From: Polynucleobacter sp. MWH-UH25E | Lineage (GTDB): Bacteria > Pseudomonadota > Gammaproteobacteria > Burkholderiales > Burkholderiaceae | Direction: 5' to 3' | NCBI RefSeq assembly: GCF_018687095.1 | Contig: NZ_CP061286.1 | Span: 1,687,221-1,751,220, forward strand | Length of the DNA stretch: 64,000 nucleotides | In this document: positions 52,200-61,157 of the stretch, piece after piece | Position numbering within the stretch: the stretch's first letter is position 1 | Layout: every line of letters starts with the position of its first letter | The notes under the pieces: model-generated | The model's database searches: none | The model's input: only the letters and a program-made list of their open reading frames with translations | What the model was told of the DNA's origin: nothing | Made by a program: the position numbers and the translations under genes

Positions 52200-52649
52200 T
52201 TAAGCCTTGCTAGCAGCATGAATAGCTGCACGCACTTGTTGGAATGTGCCACAACGGCAGATATTGGTGATGGACTCATCAATCTGAGCATCAGTTGGTT
52301 TTGGATTGTTGCGAAGCAATGCAGTGGTTGCCATCACCATGCCAGATTGGCAGTAGCCACACTGAGGTACTTGATTGTCAACCCATGCCTTTTGCACTTT
52401 AGAAAGCTGACCACTCTTCTCTAAACTCTCAATCGTTTCAATTTTTTTACCTTCTGCTGCAGCAACTGGTAAAGAACAACTGCGTAAAGCCTGCCCCTCA
52501 AACAAGACTGTGCAAGCACCACATTGGCCAACACCACAACCGTATTTAGTTCCAGTTAAGCCAATTTGCTCGCGGATTACCCATAACAAGGGGGTATCCG
52601 GATCAACGTCCACTTTATATTTTTTGCCATTGACATTTAACTCGGCCAT
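52200..52649 (-). CDS. [2Fe-2S] small subunit of the molybdenum hydroxylase
   Basis: 149 residues, typical length. First cluster: YGCGVGQCGACTVLFEG with a later CS; second cluster: CGYCQSGMV and CRCGTF. These are the two [2Fe-2S] clusters of the xanthine-dehydrogenase/CoxS family. It transfers electrons from the molybdenum subunit encoded next. Relatives pair with a Tat-exported partner without a FAD subunit (IorA type), as here. The ribosome site GGAGA is present. It is first in its operon, which runs towards sox. Confidence 0.94.
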   Translation of the reverse strand: MAELNVNGKKYKVDVDPDTPLLWVIREQIGLTGTKYGCGVGQCGACTVLFEGQALRSCSLPVAAAEGKKIETIESLEKSGQLSKVQKAWVDNQVPQCGYCQSGMVMATTALLRNNPKPTDAQIDESITNICRCGTFQQVRAAIHAASKA

Positions 52650-52691
52650 TACGGTCTCCTATTAGTCTCTTTTTGTATTCGTTTTAGTAAA

Positions 52692-52709
52692 TAGGGGCAT
52701 AAACCCCTA
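52692..52709. promoter_or_regulatory. Hairpin/dyad TAGGGG-N6-CCCCTA in a divergent promoter region
   Basis: Six-base perfect arms around CATAAA, between the molybdenum hydroxylase operon (minus) and cidAB (plus). No T run follows, so it is more likely an operator than a terminator. The binding protein is unknown. Confidence 0.4.
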
Positions 52710-52784
52710 GGTATTTATGTAGATATCTTAAACAAGAATTAAATTATTGCTATGCAACATAAATCTAGCCTGTAAGATCAATTC

Positions 52785-53132
52785 ATGATTTTTGGCTTAG
52801 TTCAAATCCTCCTCTTTCAAAGCCTAGGCGAACTAGTCTCCAAGTTCCTGCTCCCCGCCCTCCCAGGTCCAGTTATTGGGCTAGTTCTATTGGTTATTTG
52901 GCTAGTCATTCGCAAAGGTATCAATGCGGAGCTGGCAACAGTCGCTGACACCTTTAGCCAGTATCTTGGGCTTTTATTTGTGCCAGCAGCTGTTGGAGTG
53001 GTTTTATTCCTGCCGCAACTCAAAGCAAATGCCTTTGCCATCATTACAGCTTTAGTTGGAAGTGTCATTCTCACCATTAGCTCAAGCGCTTTTGTGGTTC
53101 GCCTTCTAAGCAAGAAAGCAAGCGATGAGTGA
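52785..53132 (+). CDS. cidA: CidA/LrgA family holin-like protein
   Basis: 115 residues with four membrane segments. Family motifs: LFQSLGELVSKFLLPALPGPVIGLVLLVIWL and YLGLLFVPAAVGVV. It pairs with a CidB/LrgB protein. In other bacteria these proteins affect lysis, or more recently small metabolite export such as pyruvate. It overlaps cidB by 8 bases. Confidence 0.92.
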   Translation: MIFGLVQILLFQSLGELVSKFLLPALPGPVIGLVLLVIWLVIRKGINAELATVADTFSQYLGLLFVPAAVGVVLFLPQLKANAFAIITALVGSVILTISSSAFVVRLLSKKASDE

Positions 53133-53853
53133 AAAACATTCCATCGTTGAAATTTGGGTATACCTATCTGGTAGCCCATTATTCGCGCTCTTTATCACCT
53201 TGGCGGCTTATCAGATTGGCCTGACTATCTATAAGCACTCAAAACAAAATCCGCTAGCCAATCCTGTGGCAATTGCGATTTTGATAGTTGCCAGCACAAT
53301 TCAATTGATTGACATGCCCTACTCAACTTATTTTGAGGGCGCACAATTTATTCACTTCTTATTAGGCTCGGCAACAGTATCACTTGCAATCCCGATCTAC
53401 CGAGGACTCAATAGTCTCAAAGGCCGCTCTATTCCCCTGTTAGTTTCGCTATGCACGGGTGGCTTGGTGTCTATTGTGAGTGCGGTAGGCATTGCCACTC
53501 TCCTAGGTGCTGATAGCAGCATCACTGGAGCTATGTACCCTAAATCAGTAACTGCTCCGATTGCCATGGGTATCGCAGAACGCATTAATGTATCGCCAAC
53601 ACTAACCGCCATCTTTGCAGTTAGCACAGGAATATTGGGTGCAATCTTGGCGCCATTTGTTTTGAATGCCCTTGGAATGAAGGCTTGGTGGCAAAGAGGT
53701 TTTGCGATTGGTATTGGCGCGCATGGGATTGGCACATCACGCGCTTTTAGCATCCATCCCGAGGCAGGAACCTACGCCAGCCTAGCAATGGGAATGAACG
53801 GTGTTATCAGCGCCGTTACTATCCCTATCATTTATCACGTACTAAATCGATAA
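53125..53853 (+). CDS. cidB: CidB/LrgB family membrane protein
   Basis: 242 residues with about six membrane segments. Motifs: LANPVAIAILIVASTIQLIDMPYSTYFEGAQFIHFLLGSATVSLAIPIY, SVTAPIAMGIAERI and GIGAHGIGTSRAF, all typical of LrgB. It overlaps cidA and the two probably form one complex. Convergent with the aminotransferase gene that follows. Confidence 0.93.
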   Translation: MSEKHSIVEIWVYLSGSPLFALFITLAAYQIGLTIYKHSKQNPLANPVAIAILIVASTIQLIDMPYSTYFEGAQFIHFLLGSATVSLAIPIYRGLNSLKGRSIPLLVSLCTGGLVSIVSAVGIATLLGADSSITGAMYPKSVTAPIAMGIAERINVSPTLTAIFAVSTGILGAILAPFVLNALGMKAWWQRGFAIGIGAHGIGTSRAFSIHPEAGTYASLAMGMNGVISAVTIPIIYHVLNR

Positions 53854-53858
53854 ACGTA

Positions 53859-55208
53859 TTAACTGAGCTTCATCGCAGCATCAACGGCATCGCTAAGTAC
53901 GCTACACAAGAACTCCACCTCTTTCGGCTCAGAAATAAATGGGGGGCCAACAGCGATGACATCACCCGCTACTCGCACTAATACCCCACGCTCAATACAG
54001 GCCTCCAAAACCTTGAGGGCTCGTAAGCCTGGCTTACCTGCAATGTGCTCAAGCTCGACTGCGCCAGAAAGTCCAAAGTTCCGAATATCTAATACGCCTG
54101 TTTTTCCTTTCATGGCATGCAAACCATTTTCTAGGACGGGTTCTAGTGCTCTTGCGCGATTCACCAAATCATCTGATTCAAAAATATCGAGCACCGCATG
54201 ACCTGCAGCCGTAGGAATTGGGTGCCCCGAGTAGGTGTAGCCATGGAAAAACTCAATAGCCTGCTCTTGGCCGCCATTGGCAATGATGTTGTCATAAATA
54301 TCACCACGCACAATCACCCCACCCAATGGAATCACGCCATTGGTAATCGCCTTAGCAAAAGTGATCATGTCAGGCACTACGCCAAATCTGTCAGCGCCAA
54401 AATTTGCGCCTAGACGACCAAATCCGGTAATCACCTCATCAAAGATCAGCAAGATGCCATGCTTAGTACAAATTTCGCGGATCTTTTGTAAGTAACCTTG
54501 TGGCGGCACAATCACGCCAGTTGAGCCTTGCACTGGTTCAAGAATGACCGCCGCAATCGTATTGGCATCATGTAGAGCTACGATCTTCTCTAACTCATCC
54601 GCTAGATGCGCGCCCCAAGTTGGCAAGCCTTTTGAGAAAGCCATCTGCGAAAGATTTAATGTATGCGGCAAATGGTCGACACCAGGCATCATCATGCTGG
54701 CAAACATCTTGCGGTTAGCCACCATCCCCCCAACTGAAATACCACCCATACCAACACCATGGTAGGCACGATCTCGTCCAATCATGCGAATGCGCGAAGC
54801 ATTACCCATCACACGGTGATACCCAATGGCAATCTTGAGAGCAGTATCAACCGCTTCCGAGCCAGAGTTTGTGAAAAAGACTTTATCTAGGCCTTTAGGG
54901 GCCATGTCCGCAATACGGGTTGCCAAGCGAAAAGTATCTTCACTTGCCATCTGAAATGCGGGGCAATAATCCATCGTTTCATATTGTTTGGATATCGCTG
55001 CACCAATACGTGGATCAGCATGCCCTAAAGGTGAGCACCACAGCCCAGATAAGCCATCAAACAACTTACGTCCATGATCATCAAAGTAGTATGCTCCTTT
55101 AGCAGACTGCATGATCTTGGGATGTTGGTGAAAATATCGATTGGGCGTGAATGGCAACCAATAGGCTGACATATCTACTCCATTTACGGTTTTATTCGAT
55201 CCGCTCAT
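53859..55208 (-). CDS. Class III PLP aminotransferase (omega-amino acid:pyruvate type)
   Basis: 449 residues. Recognised from YWLPFTPNRYFHQHPKIM at the N-terminus, FFTNSGSEAVDTALKIA, RAYHGVGMGGISVGG, AAVILEPVQGSTGVIVPP, ILLIFDEVITGFGR (PLP Asp), and the Schiff-base Lys in TFAKAITNGVIPLGG. This type uses beta-alanine or other omega-amino acids with pyruvate. Length and N-terminus match beta-alanine:pyruvate transaminases. Exact donor unknown. Divergent from a Bug-type receptor gene. Confidence 0.92.
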   Translation of the reverse strand: MSGSNKTVNGVDMSAYWLPFTPNRYFHQHPKIMQSAKGAYYFDDHGRKLFDGLSGLWCSPLGHADPRIGAAISKQYETMDYCPAFQMASEDTFRLATRIADMAPKGLDKVFFTNSGSEAVDTALKIAIGYHRVMGNASRIRMIGRDRAYHGVGMGGISVGGMVANRKMFASMMMPGVDHLPHTLNLSQMAFSKGLPTWGAHLADELEKIVALHDANTIAAVILEPVQGSTGVIVPPQGYLQKIREICTKHGILLIFDEVITGFGRLGANFGADRFGVVPDMITFAKAITNGVIPLGGVIVRGDIYDNIIANGGQEQAIEFFHGYTYSGHPIPTAAGHAVLDIFESDDLVNRARALEPVLENGLHAMKGKTGVLDIRNFGLSGAVELEHIAGKPGLRALKVLEACIERGVLVRVAGDVIAVGPPFISEPKEVEFLCSVLSDAVDAAMKLS

Positions 55209-55306
55209 ATGATTGTGTCTCTGTGTAATACATTGAAATATCCAATACTATATTACCCAATAACTCTAGCAATCTATTTCAACCATTAGAACTCTCGGAC
55301 TTTGAA

Positions 55307-56287
55307 ATGACCTTTACAAAATCTCTCTTATATGGTCTTTGCGCAATTGCAAGCTTATGCGTATCGGTTCATGCCGCCAATGAAACTGATTGGCCTAAGA
55401 AACCCATCGTTGCAATAGTGTCCTTTCCTGCAGGTGGATCTACCGATATTTTTGCGCGCAGCGTAACGGCTCCTTTGGCCGAAGCCTTGGGTCAATCGAT
55501 TGTGGTCGATAACAAACCAGGTGCTGGTGGGATGATTGGTCTTCAAGCAGCCGCTAAAGCTGCTCCAGATGGCTATACGATTCACATTAGCGCTCTTACG
55601 AATCAATCCATCTCTTCGGCACTATTTAAAAATCCCCCGGCTGATTTGCAAAAAGATTTTGTTCCGGTTGCCTTGATTGGAACAGTACCCCATCTCATTG
55701 TGATTAACCCCACAGTGCCGGCTAAAAATCTTCCTGAACTCATCGCCTTTATCAAATCCAAGAAGGGGAATTTCAACTACGCCTCTCAAGGTAATGGCAG
55801 CTTGTCTCACCTAGAGTCAACCATGTTTATGGAACGCATAGGTGCCAGCGGGACACATATTCCTTACAAAGGCAGCAGCTTTGCCCTTCCTGATTTAATT
55901 GCAGGCAACACCTTGATGATGTTTGATAGTGTGACAGCCTCGCTACCTCATATTCAAAGTGGAAAGCTACGCCCGATTGCGATTGCTGCAGCGGAACGCT
56001 CACCACTCATGCCAAATGTGCCAACACTCGGCCAAGACGGAATGAAGTCATTTGATGTGGAAAACTTTTACGCTATATATGTTCCTAAGGGTACATCGCC
56101 AAGCATTGTTGCAAAGTTAGAGCGCGAAATCCGCAAGATTTTGACTAATCCCGATTTCAAGGCGCGGATGGCAACCCAAGGTATTCATCCGCAATTTGCT
56201 AATTCAGAGAAGTTAAGTGAAATCACCGCAAATGAAGCAAACAAATGGGAGAAAGTAGTAAAGTCTGCCAATGTCAAAGTCGATTAA
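55307..56287 (+). CDS. Bug-family (TctC-like) periplasmic binding protein
   Basis: 326 residues with a Sec signal peptide (to about VHAAN). Bug family motifs: WPKKPIVAIVSFPAGGSTDIFAR, VDNKPGAGGMIG, AAPDGYTIHI, ILVINP-equivalent HLIVINPTVPAKNLPELIAFIKSK, and VPTLGQDGMKSFD. These proteins bind small carboxylates or amides in the periplasm and are abundant in Burkholderiales. No tctA/tctB permease genes lie next to it; the following gene is gamma-glutamyltransferase after 19 bases, suggesting shared transcription and a peptide- or amide-related ligand (inference). Confidence 0.94.
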   Translation: MTFTKSLLYGLCAIASLCVSVHAANETDWPKKPIVAIVSFPAGGSTDIFARSVTAPLAEALGQSIVVDNKPGAGGMIGLQAAAKAAPDGYTIHISALTNQSISSALFKNPPADLQKDFVPVALIGTVPHLIVINPTVPAKNLPELIAFIKSKKGNFNYASQGNGSLSHLESTMFMERIGASGTHIPYKGSSFALPDLIAGNTLMMFDSVTASLPHIQSGKLRPIAIAAAERSPLMPNVPTLGQDGMKSFDVENFYAIYVPKGTSPSIVAKLEREIRKILTNPDFKARMATQGIHPQFANSEKLSEITANEANKWEKVVKSANVKVD

Positions 56288-56306
56288 CCCACTAAATATA
56301 TAAGTC

Positions 56307-57896
56307 ATGTTGATTTCCCCTCCTTTCGGTGGCGGTCGCGCCCCAGTTCTTGCCAGAAATACGGTTGCCAGCTCTCAGCCACTCGCCACTCAAGCAGGTA
56401 TTGAGGCACTTCAGAGCGGTGGGAATGCAGTTGACGCCGCCTTAGCCACAGCTATCACACTGACAGTTGTAGAGCCCACCATGAATGGTCTTGGAGGCGA
56501 TGGTTTCGCCATCTTGTGGGATGGCAAACAAATTCATGGACTCAATGCATCAGGTCGTGCGCCGGCAGCTTGGACCCCAGAATATTTTGCTGGCAAATCC
56601 GCAATGGATTTAATTGGCTGGAATACAGTTACCGTGCCTGGCATGGTGGCTGGCTGGGTTGAGCTTTCCAAAAAATTTGGCAAGCTTCCATTTGCACAAC
56701 TATTTAAGCGTGCGATTGATTACGCAGAAAATGGCTTTCCTGTCTCCCCCGTCATTGCACGTCAATGGCGTGAAGCGATTCCGATTCTTAAAAACCAACC
56801 CGGATTTTCAGAATCCTTTCTGATTGATGGCAAAGCGCCTCAAGCTGGTCAGATCTGGAAATACCCAGCGCAAGCAAAAACCCTCAAAGAAATTGCTACT
56901 ACTCAAGGTGAATCTTTCTACAGGGGTCCCTTAGCTCAAAGCATGGTCGACTTTGCGCAATCAACAGGTGGTTGCTTCACCATGCAAGACTTTGCAGACA
57001 ATAAGCCAGATTGGGTTGAGCCATTGGCATTTGATTATGGTGATTACACCCTTCTAGAGATTCCGCCCAATGGCTCAGGCATTGCTGCACAAATGGCTTT
57101 AGGAATCTTGCAAGCGGCAAATGTTAAACAATACCCTGCTAACTCTGCGCAACGTATCCATTTGCAGATTGAAGCTATGCGACTGGCCTTTGCCGATGCA
57201 TATGCCTATGTATCTGATGCCAGATCTATGGGTGTTCCAGTGACCAAACTTTTGAGTCGCGACTATCTAGCGAGCCGCGCTGCATTAATTGATCACAATA
57301 AAGCAGGCAGCTACGGCGCTGGCGATCCTCACTCTGGTGGCACTGTGTACTTATGCGCTGCCGATGAATCTGGCATGATGATTTCCTACATCCAATCAAA
57401 CTTCAAAGGCTTTGGTTCTGGTGTAGTGGCACCTGGCGGCATCGCTTTTCATAATCGCGGCATGAGCTTTAGCCTGCAAGATGGGCACCCCAACCAAGTT
57501 AGCCCTGGAAAGCGCCCTTTCCATACCATCCTCCCCGCCTTCTTAACCAAGAATGGTAAGCCAGCAATGGCGTTTGGCGTAATGGGTGGGAATATGCAAC
57601 CTCAAGGTCACATTCAATTTGTGATGCGCTTCGTAGATGAATACCTCAATCCACAAGCATGCTCTGATGCACCGCGCTGGCGAATTGATGACTTAGGAAA
57701 ACTCACTGTTGAGGCAGCGATGCCACAAAGTATTGTGGATGGACTCAGAGCCATGGGGCACGAAGTTGCAGTTCAGCCTGCTAACAGCTTAGATTTTGGT
57801 AGCGCTCAAGCGATTGCCAAATTAAGTGATGATGCTGTTTCTGCTTATATCGCTGGTAGCGACCATCGACGCGATGGTTTGGCGGCTGGTTTTTAA
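56307..57896 (+). CDS. ggt: Gamma-glutamyltransferase family protein
   Basis: 529 residues. Ntn-hydrolase that self-cleaves before the nucleophile Thr in HSGGTVYLCAADE. Other motifs: VASSQPLATQAGIEALQSGGNAVDAALATAITLTVVEPTMNGLGGDGFAI near the N-terminus, IPPNGSGIAAQMALGIL, and KGFGSGVVAPGGIAFHNRG after the cleavage site. No signal peptide, so cytoplasmic unless the start is mis-set, whereas many relatives are periplasmic. It may act on gamma-glutamyl amides or related amides. It ends directly against the convergent helicase gene with no spacer. Confidence 0.93.
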   Translation: MLISPPFGGGRAPVLARNTVASSQPLATQAGIEALQSGGNAVDAALATAITLTVVEPTMNGLGGDGFAILWDGKQIHGLNASGRAPAAWTPEYFAGKSAMDLIGWNTVTVPGMVAGWVELSKKFGKLPFAQLFKRAIDYAENGFPVSPVIARQWREAIPILKNQPGFSESFLIDGKAPQAGQIWKYPAQAKTLKEIATTQGESFYRGPLAQSMVDFAQSTGGCFTMQDFADNKPDWVEPLAFDYGDYTLLEIPPNGSGIAAQMALGILQAANVKQYPANSAQRIHLQIEAMRLAFADAYAYVSDARSMGVPVTKLLSRDYLASRAALIDHNKAGSYGAGDPHSGGTVYLCAADESGMMISYIQSNFKGFGSGVVAPGGIAFHNRGMSFSLQDGHPNQVSPGKRPFHTILPAFLTKNGKPAMAFGVMGGNMQPQGHIQFVMRFVDEYLNPQACSDAPRWRIDDLGKLTVEAAMPQSIVDGLRAMGHEVAVQPANSLDFGSAQAIAKLSDDAVSAYIAGSDHRRDGLAAGF

Positions 57897-59255
57897 TTAC
57901 TGAGGTCTTGGCAGACACGCGAGATAAAAACGCTTAATTTCTTGATCACAACTCACGTCTCTGGGTTCAATGGGTCTCTGCAAGGTGATGCCCTCGATGG
58001 TTTTACAGCGACTTAATGCGACATAAACCTGACCCGAAGCAAAAGCGCCTGTTGAAAGATCTACTTTGACTTTATCAAGTGTCTTTCCTTGACTCTTATG
58101 AATCGTCACCGCCCAAGCCAGCATGAGTGGTATCTGGACATAGGTACCAATAATGCTGGGGGATATTTTTCCTGACATCATGTCGTGGTCATAACGATAG
58201 GATTCCCATTGGTGCCCGGTTACCTCCACGGTATTGGAATAAGGCCCGTTTTGCGCCATCACTTTGACCTTATCGGGTAATAGCTCGCGCACCACTCCAA
58301 TGGTTCCATTAACCCATCGTTTCGGAAATCCAGGGTCAGTTGCGGTAAACATCACCTTAGCGCCCACTTTAAGAGTGAGCTGATTCGGCGATGGTAGATT
58401 ACGGTCATCTACATTGAACTTGCCAGTTGTCTTGCCGACATACACTTTTGTGGCCGTCTCAATCGCTCTTAGGCCGGCTGCATTAATTTGATCAGCTCTG
58501 GCATTAGTAGTGGTCAGCGTAATAGTTTGCTCATCTATTAGCTGATCCTTGCGATAGCACTGGGCATTGAGTGTATCGATTGCCTCATCAGCGTCTTGAT
58601 TAATGCGAATTTGATTTAACAAACTAGCAAAACTGGCATCCTTTTGACGAAAGATCTTACTTAACTCCACCATCGTGACATCTTTGCGGTGCAGAGCCAT
58701 GGCGCAAAAGAAGTATGGACCTTCATATCCCCTATCTGCCAGCACCTGCATATCCGCAGCAGATACGACGGGCGGCAACTGAAATAAGTCCCCCACAAAC
58801 ATCACCTGAATACCCCCAAATGGCTTTCCTTTTTGCGGACCATTCTCACGCAAAAACAAATCCATTGCATCGACCACATCCGCACGAACCATGGAGATTT
58901 CATCAATGATTAATAGACGAATATCTTTATAAAGACGCTTATCGCGTAGTGGCTTGATATCTTCTTCGGGGAATATGAGGCGTGGCGGCAAACGAAAGAA
59001 GGAATGAATAGTCACACCTTTTACTTGCAAAGCAGCAACTCCTGTTGGCGCAACGACCACGACATTACCAGAGACGGTTTCTCGAAGATAACCAATCAGC
59101 GTTGTTTTACCGGTACCGGCTTTACCGCTGACAAAGATGTAAGGGTCTCCACGATCAATGGCATCAATGACCGCCTCATAATCAGGCGTAATTTCAATTT
59201 CAGAGGAATCAGTAAAAGGCTTGTTTGTGTTATTCATCGATACAGTGCAAGCCAT
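57897..59255 (-). CDS. Pif1/RecD-like DNA helicase (superfamily 1B)
   Basis: 452 residues. Walker A GKAGTGKTTLIGYL, then VVAPTGVAALQVKGVTIHSFFRLPPR (Pif1-type motif Ia), Walker B LLIIDEISMVRADVVDAMD, FVGDLFQLPPVV (motif III), a middle SH3-like beta region, and the C-terminal LAWAVTIHKSQGKTLDKVKVDL with VYVALSRCKTIEG (motifs V and VI). It belongs with Pif1 and RecD2 5'-3' helicases. GGAG lies upstream of the first ATG at 59255. Single gene near tRNA-His. Not part of a RecBCD cluster. Confidence 0.92.
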   Translation of the reverse strand: MACTVSMNNTNKPFTDSSEIEITPDYEAVIDAIDRGDPYIFVSGKAGTGKTTLIGYLRETVSGNVVVVAPTGVAALQVKGVTIHSFFRLPPRLIFPEEDIKPLRDKRLYKDIRLLIIDEISMVRADVVDAMDLFLRENGPQKGKPFGGIQVMFVGDLFQLPPVVSAADMQVLADRGYEGPYFFCAMALHRKDVTMVELSKIFRQKDASFASLLNQIRINQDADEAIDTLNAQCYRKDQLIDEQTITLTTTNARADQINAAGLRAIETATKVYVGKTTGKFNVDDRNLPSPNQLTLKVGAKVMFTATDPGFPKRWVNGTIGVVRELLPDKVKVMAQNGPYSNTVEVTGHQWESYRYDHDMMSGKISPSIIGTYVQIPLMLAWAVTIHKSQGKTLDKVKVDLSTGAFASGQVYVALSRCKTIEGITLQRPIEPRDVSCDQEIKRFYLACLPRPQ

Positions 59256-59291
59256 GCATTTCTCCGCCTGGGGAGTGCTTTATTGATATTT

Positions 59292-59368
59292 TGGGGCGAA
59301 CGACGGGACTCGAACCCGCGACAACCAGAATCACAATCTGGGACTCTACCAACTGAGCTACGTCCGCC
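59292..59368 (-). tRNA. tRNA-His (anticodon GUG)
   Basis: Acceptor arms GCGGACG and CGTTCGC, with an extra encoded G at -1 facing C73, the histidine identity feature. Anticodon loop TTGTGAT gives GTG; T loop GGTTCGAGTCC; encoded CCA. Confidence 0.96.
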
Positions 59369-59421
59369 TCTGAAGAAGGTGAAATTATAGCCTTTTTAGG
59401 CAAAAACCCGCCAAAACAGCC

Positions 59422-60513
59422 CTATTCTGCGGTCTCAAGCTCAAAAGCAGCCCAATCACCAAGGGTTAGGCTAGCGTCAATAAAGAAGTCTGCAATGGCT
59501 GCCTTGCTTTGCACTTTGGCTAAAGCATGATGGTCTGAGAGTCGTTGGCGCCAATAGCGTGAGCCTGCCCTGCCATGCGCCAATCCCAAAATATGCCTTG
59601 TAAATGCCCCGATATAAAACGGCTTACCTTTCTCTCGACATTCATCAAACCAAGCCTGTACCTGTTTAACCAATGCAATCTGAATTCGATGCCATTCAGT
59701 TTCACTAAAGAGATAGCCCGCTGCATCGCCATTAGTATCGATTAAATCATCCCACCCCAAGAGCATTGCTGGGAAATGATAGGCAGCCCTGCCAACCATA
59801 AATCCATCAAAGTCATCCCAATGACCAGCAATTTGCTCATTGGACTCTAAGCCACCATTTAGCAAAACTTTTAAATTAGGAAATTGCTTTTGTGCATCTA
59901 GACGCAGTTGAGCCGCAACCTCGTATCGCAATGGGGGCTTACTACGATTCTCTTTTGGAGATAACCCTTTGAGTACTGCATTACGCGCATGAATAGTTAC
60001 TTGACTTGCCCCAGCATCAGCCACTGACAAAATAAAATCTAGCGCAAACTGATAGTCAGTTTTTGAAGTAGATGCATCCATGGAATCTAGCCCCAATCGA
60101 TGCTTTACTGAAATAGGAACATCTACAGCATCTTTCATGGCCTTTACACATTGGGCAACTAATTTAGGTTCTGCCATTAGGCATGCTCCAAATGCCCCAC
60201 GCTGTACACGCTCTGATGGGCAACCACAATTAAGATCAATTTCATCGTAGCCCCATTGCTGAGCAAGCTCAGCTGATTTGGCTAAATCATTTGGCTCGGA
60301 CCCCCCTAATTGCAATACAACAGGACGTTGATCCTGCGAGTAATCTAAGTGGCGCGGTACATCACCATGCATAAGCGCGCCAGTTGTCACCATCTCTGTA
60401 TATAAGACGGCTTCCTTGCTAAGTGAGCGGTGGAATGATCGACAATGACGATCTGTCCACTCCATCATCGGAGCGACCGCCATTCTCTTTTGTGGGGCAC
60501 TATTCATAAACAT
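59422..60513 (-). CDS. dusA: tRNA-dihydrouridine(20/20a) synthase
   Basis: 363 residues. FMN enzyme that reduces uridines in the tRNA D-loop. DusA-type motifs: RMAVAPMMEWTDRHCRSFHR, LYTEMVTTGALMHGD, VVLQLGGSEPNDLAKSA, DEIDLNCGCPSERVQRGAFGACLM (catalytic Cys in GCPS context or the following Cys), ISVKHRLGLD, LNGGLESNEQI and FMVGRAAYHFP. The start at 60513 or two codons later cannot be decided. It sits next to tRNA-His on the same strand. Confidence 0.96.
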   Translation of the reverse strand: MFMNSAPQKRMAVAPMMEWTDRHCRSFHRSLSKEAVLYTEMVTTGALMHGDVPRHLDYSQDQRPVVLQLGGSEPNDLAKSAELAQQWGYDEIDLNCGCPSERVQRGAFGACLMAEPKLVAQCVKAMKDAVDVPISVKHRLGLDSMDASTSKTDYQFALDFILSVADAGASQVTIHARNAVLKGLSPKENRSKPPLRYEVAAQLRLDAQKQFPNLKVLLNGGLESNEQIAGHWDDFDGFMVGRAAYHFPAMLLGWDDLIDTNGDAAGYLFSETEWHRIQIALVKQVQAWFDECREKGKPFYIGAFTRHILGLAHGRAGSRYWRQRLSDHHALAKVQSKAAIADFFIDASLTLGDWAAFELETAE

Positions 60514-60550
60514 CTATGCATTAATCAATACCCCATTTTAAAGGCAATAA

Positions 60551-60566
60551 GGCAACCGAAGTTGCC
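60551..60566 (-). terminator. TTCG-loop hairpin after the small-protein operon
   Basis: GGCAAC and GTTGCC pair around a TTCG loop on the minus strand, an especially stable tetraloop. TTATTGCCTTT follows. It lies 50 bases after the last small gene and before dusA. Confidence 0.55.
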
Positions 60567-60616
60567 CTAAATAAGTGTAATGCTGGTGATACAGTAATCT
60601 AAATCCGGCTCTAGCC

Positions 60617-60871
60617 CTACTTCATCTTTTCAAGCTTAGCTTCAAGCTCTGCGGCCAAATCCAGGGCGCCCATATATCCAGACTTAAGATGGCTTGGTAG
60701 GTCAGGATCGCCAACCATGGCGCCCAATGTCTCAACAAGACTAAACACAATACCTTTAGCAGCACCAATCGCAATGGTATTGCTCTTTATGGCCTCATCA
60801 ATATGATTAACCGCATCTAAAAAGTAATCGTGTCCTGGCAATCCATCTGAACCTAATTCATTCTTACTCAT
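60617..60871 (-). CDS. Small hypothetical protein
   Basis: 84 residues, mostly helical, acidic and soluble; no signal or membrane segment. It begins MSKNELGSDGLPGHDYFLDAV and ends in a short Glu/Lys helix. The family is not recognised. It is third in a compact minus-strand set with the DUF1488-like and baeRF-like genes; 19 bases separate it from the former. Context suggests shared regulation only. Confidence 0.7.
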   Translation of the reverse strand: MSKNELGSDGLPGHDYFLDAVNHIDEAIKSNTIAIGAAKGIVFSLVETLGAMVGDPDLPSHLKSGYMGALDLAAELEAKLEKMK

Positions 60872-60890
60872 ACTTAGTCACCCCCTAAAT

Positions 60891-61157
60891 TCAGTCAGCA
60901 ATGAGATCATTGCTATGAACTTGCAGTATGCCATCATGACTGTAGCCCTTAGAAATTTTTTGCTCAGCGATCGATAAAAGCTTTAATTGATGTTTGGCAA
61001 AGTGTTCTAATGGATTTCCCATGATGCTATCTGGATCAATATCCTCCAACGCCTCATAGCTAAATTGACACTCAAGATCTTTACCATCAAGCTTAGCGCG
61101 GTAACTTACCCCTTGGTCAGTCATCAATATTGGCGGCCCGATAAATTCAATTCTCAT
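60891..61157 (-). CDS. DUF1488-like small protein
   Basis: 88 residues. Resembles DUF1488: MRIEFIGPPILMTDQGVSYRAKLDGKDLECQFSYEALEDI, then a C-terminal helix (HFAKHQLKLLSIAEQKI). The role of the family is unknown. The start overlaps the upstream gene by 4 bases (ATGA), so it is translationally coupled to the baeRF-like gene. Confidence 0.72.
   Translation of the reverse strand: MRIEFIGPPILMTDQGVSYRAKLDGKDLECQFSYEALEDIDPDSIMGNPLEHFAKHQLKLLSIAEQKISKGYSHDGILQVHSNDLIAD

Noticed and set aside
52190..52291. Longer start of the molybdenum hydroxylase large subunit
   Set aside because: It overlaps the small subunit gene, lacks a ribosome site, and would bury the Tat signal; AGGAGG supports 52189.
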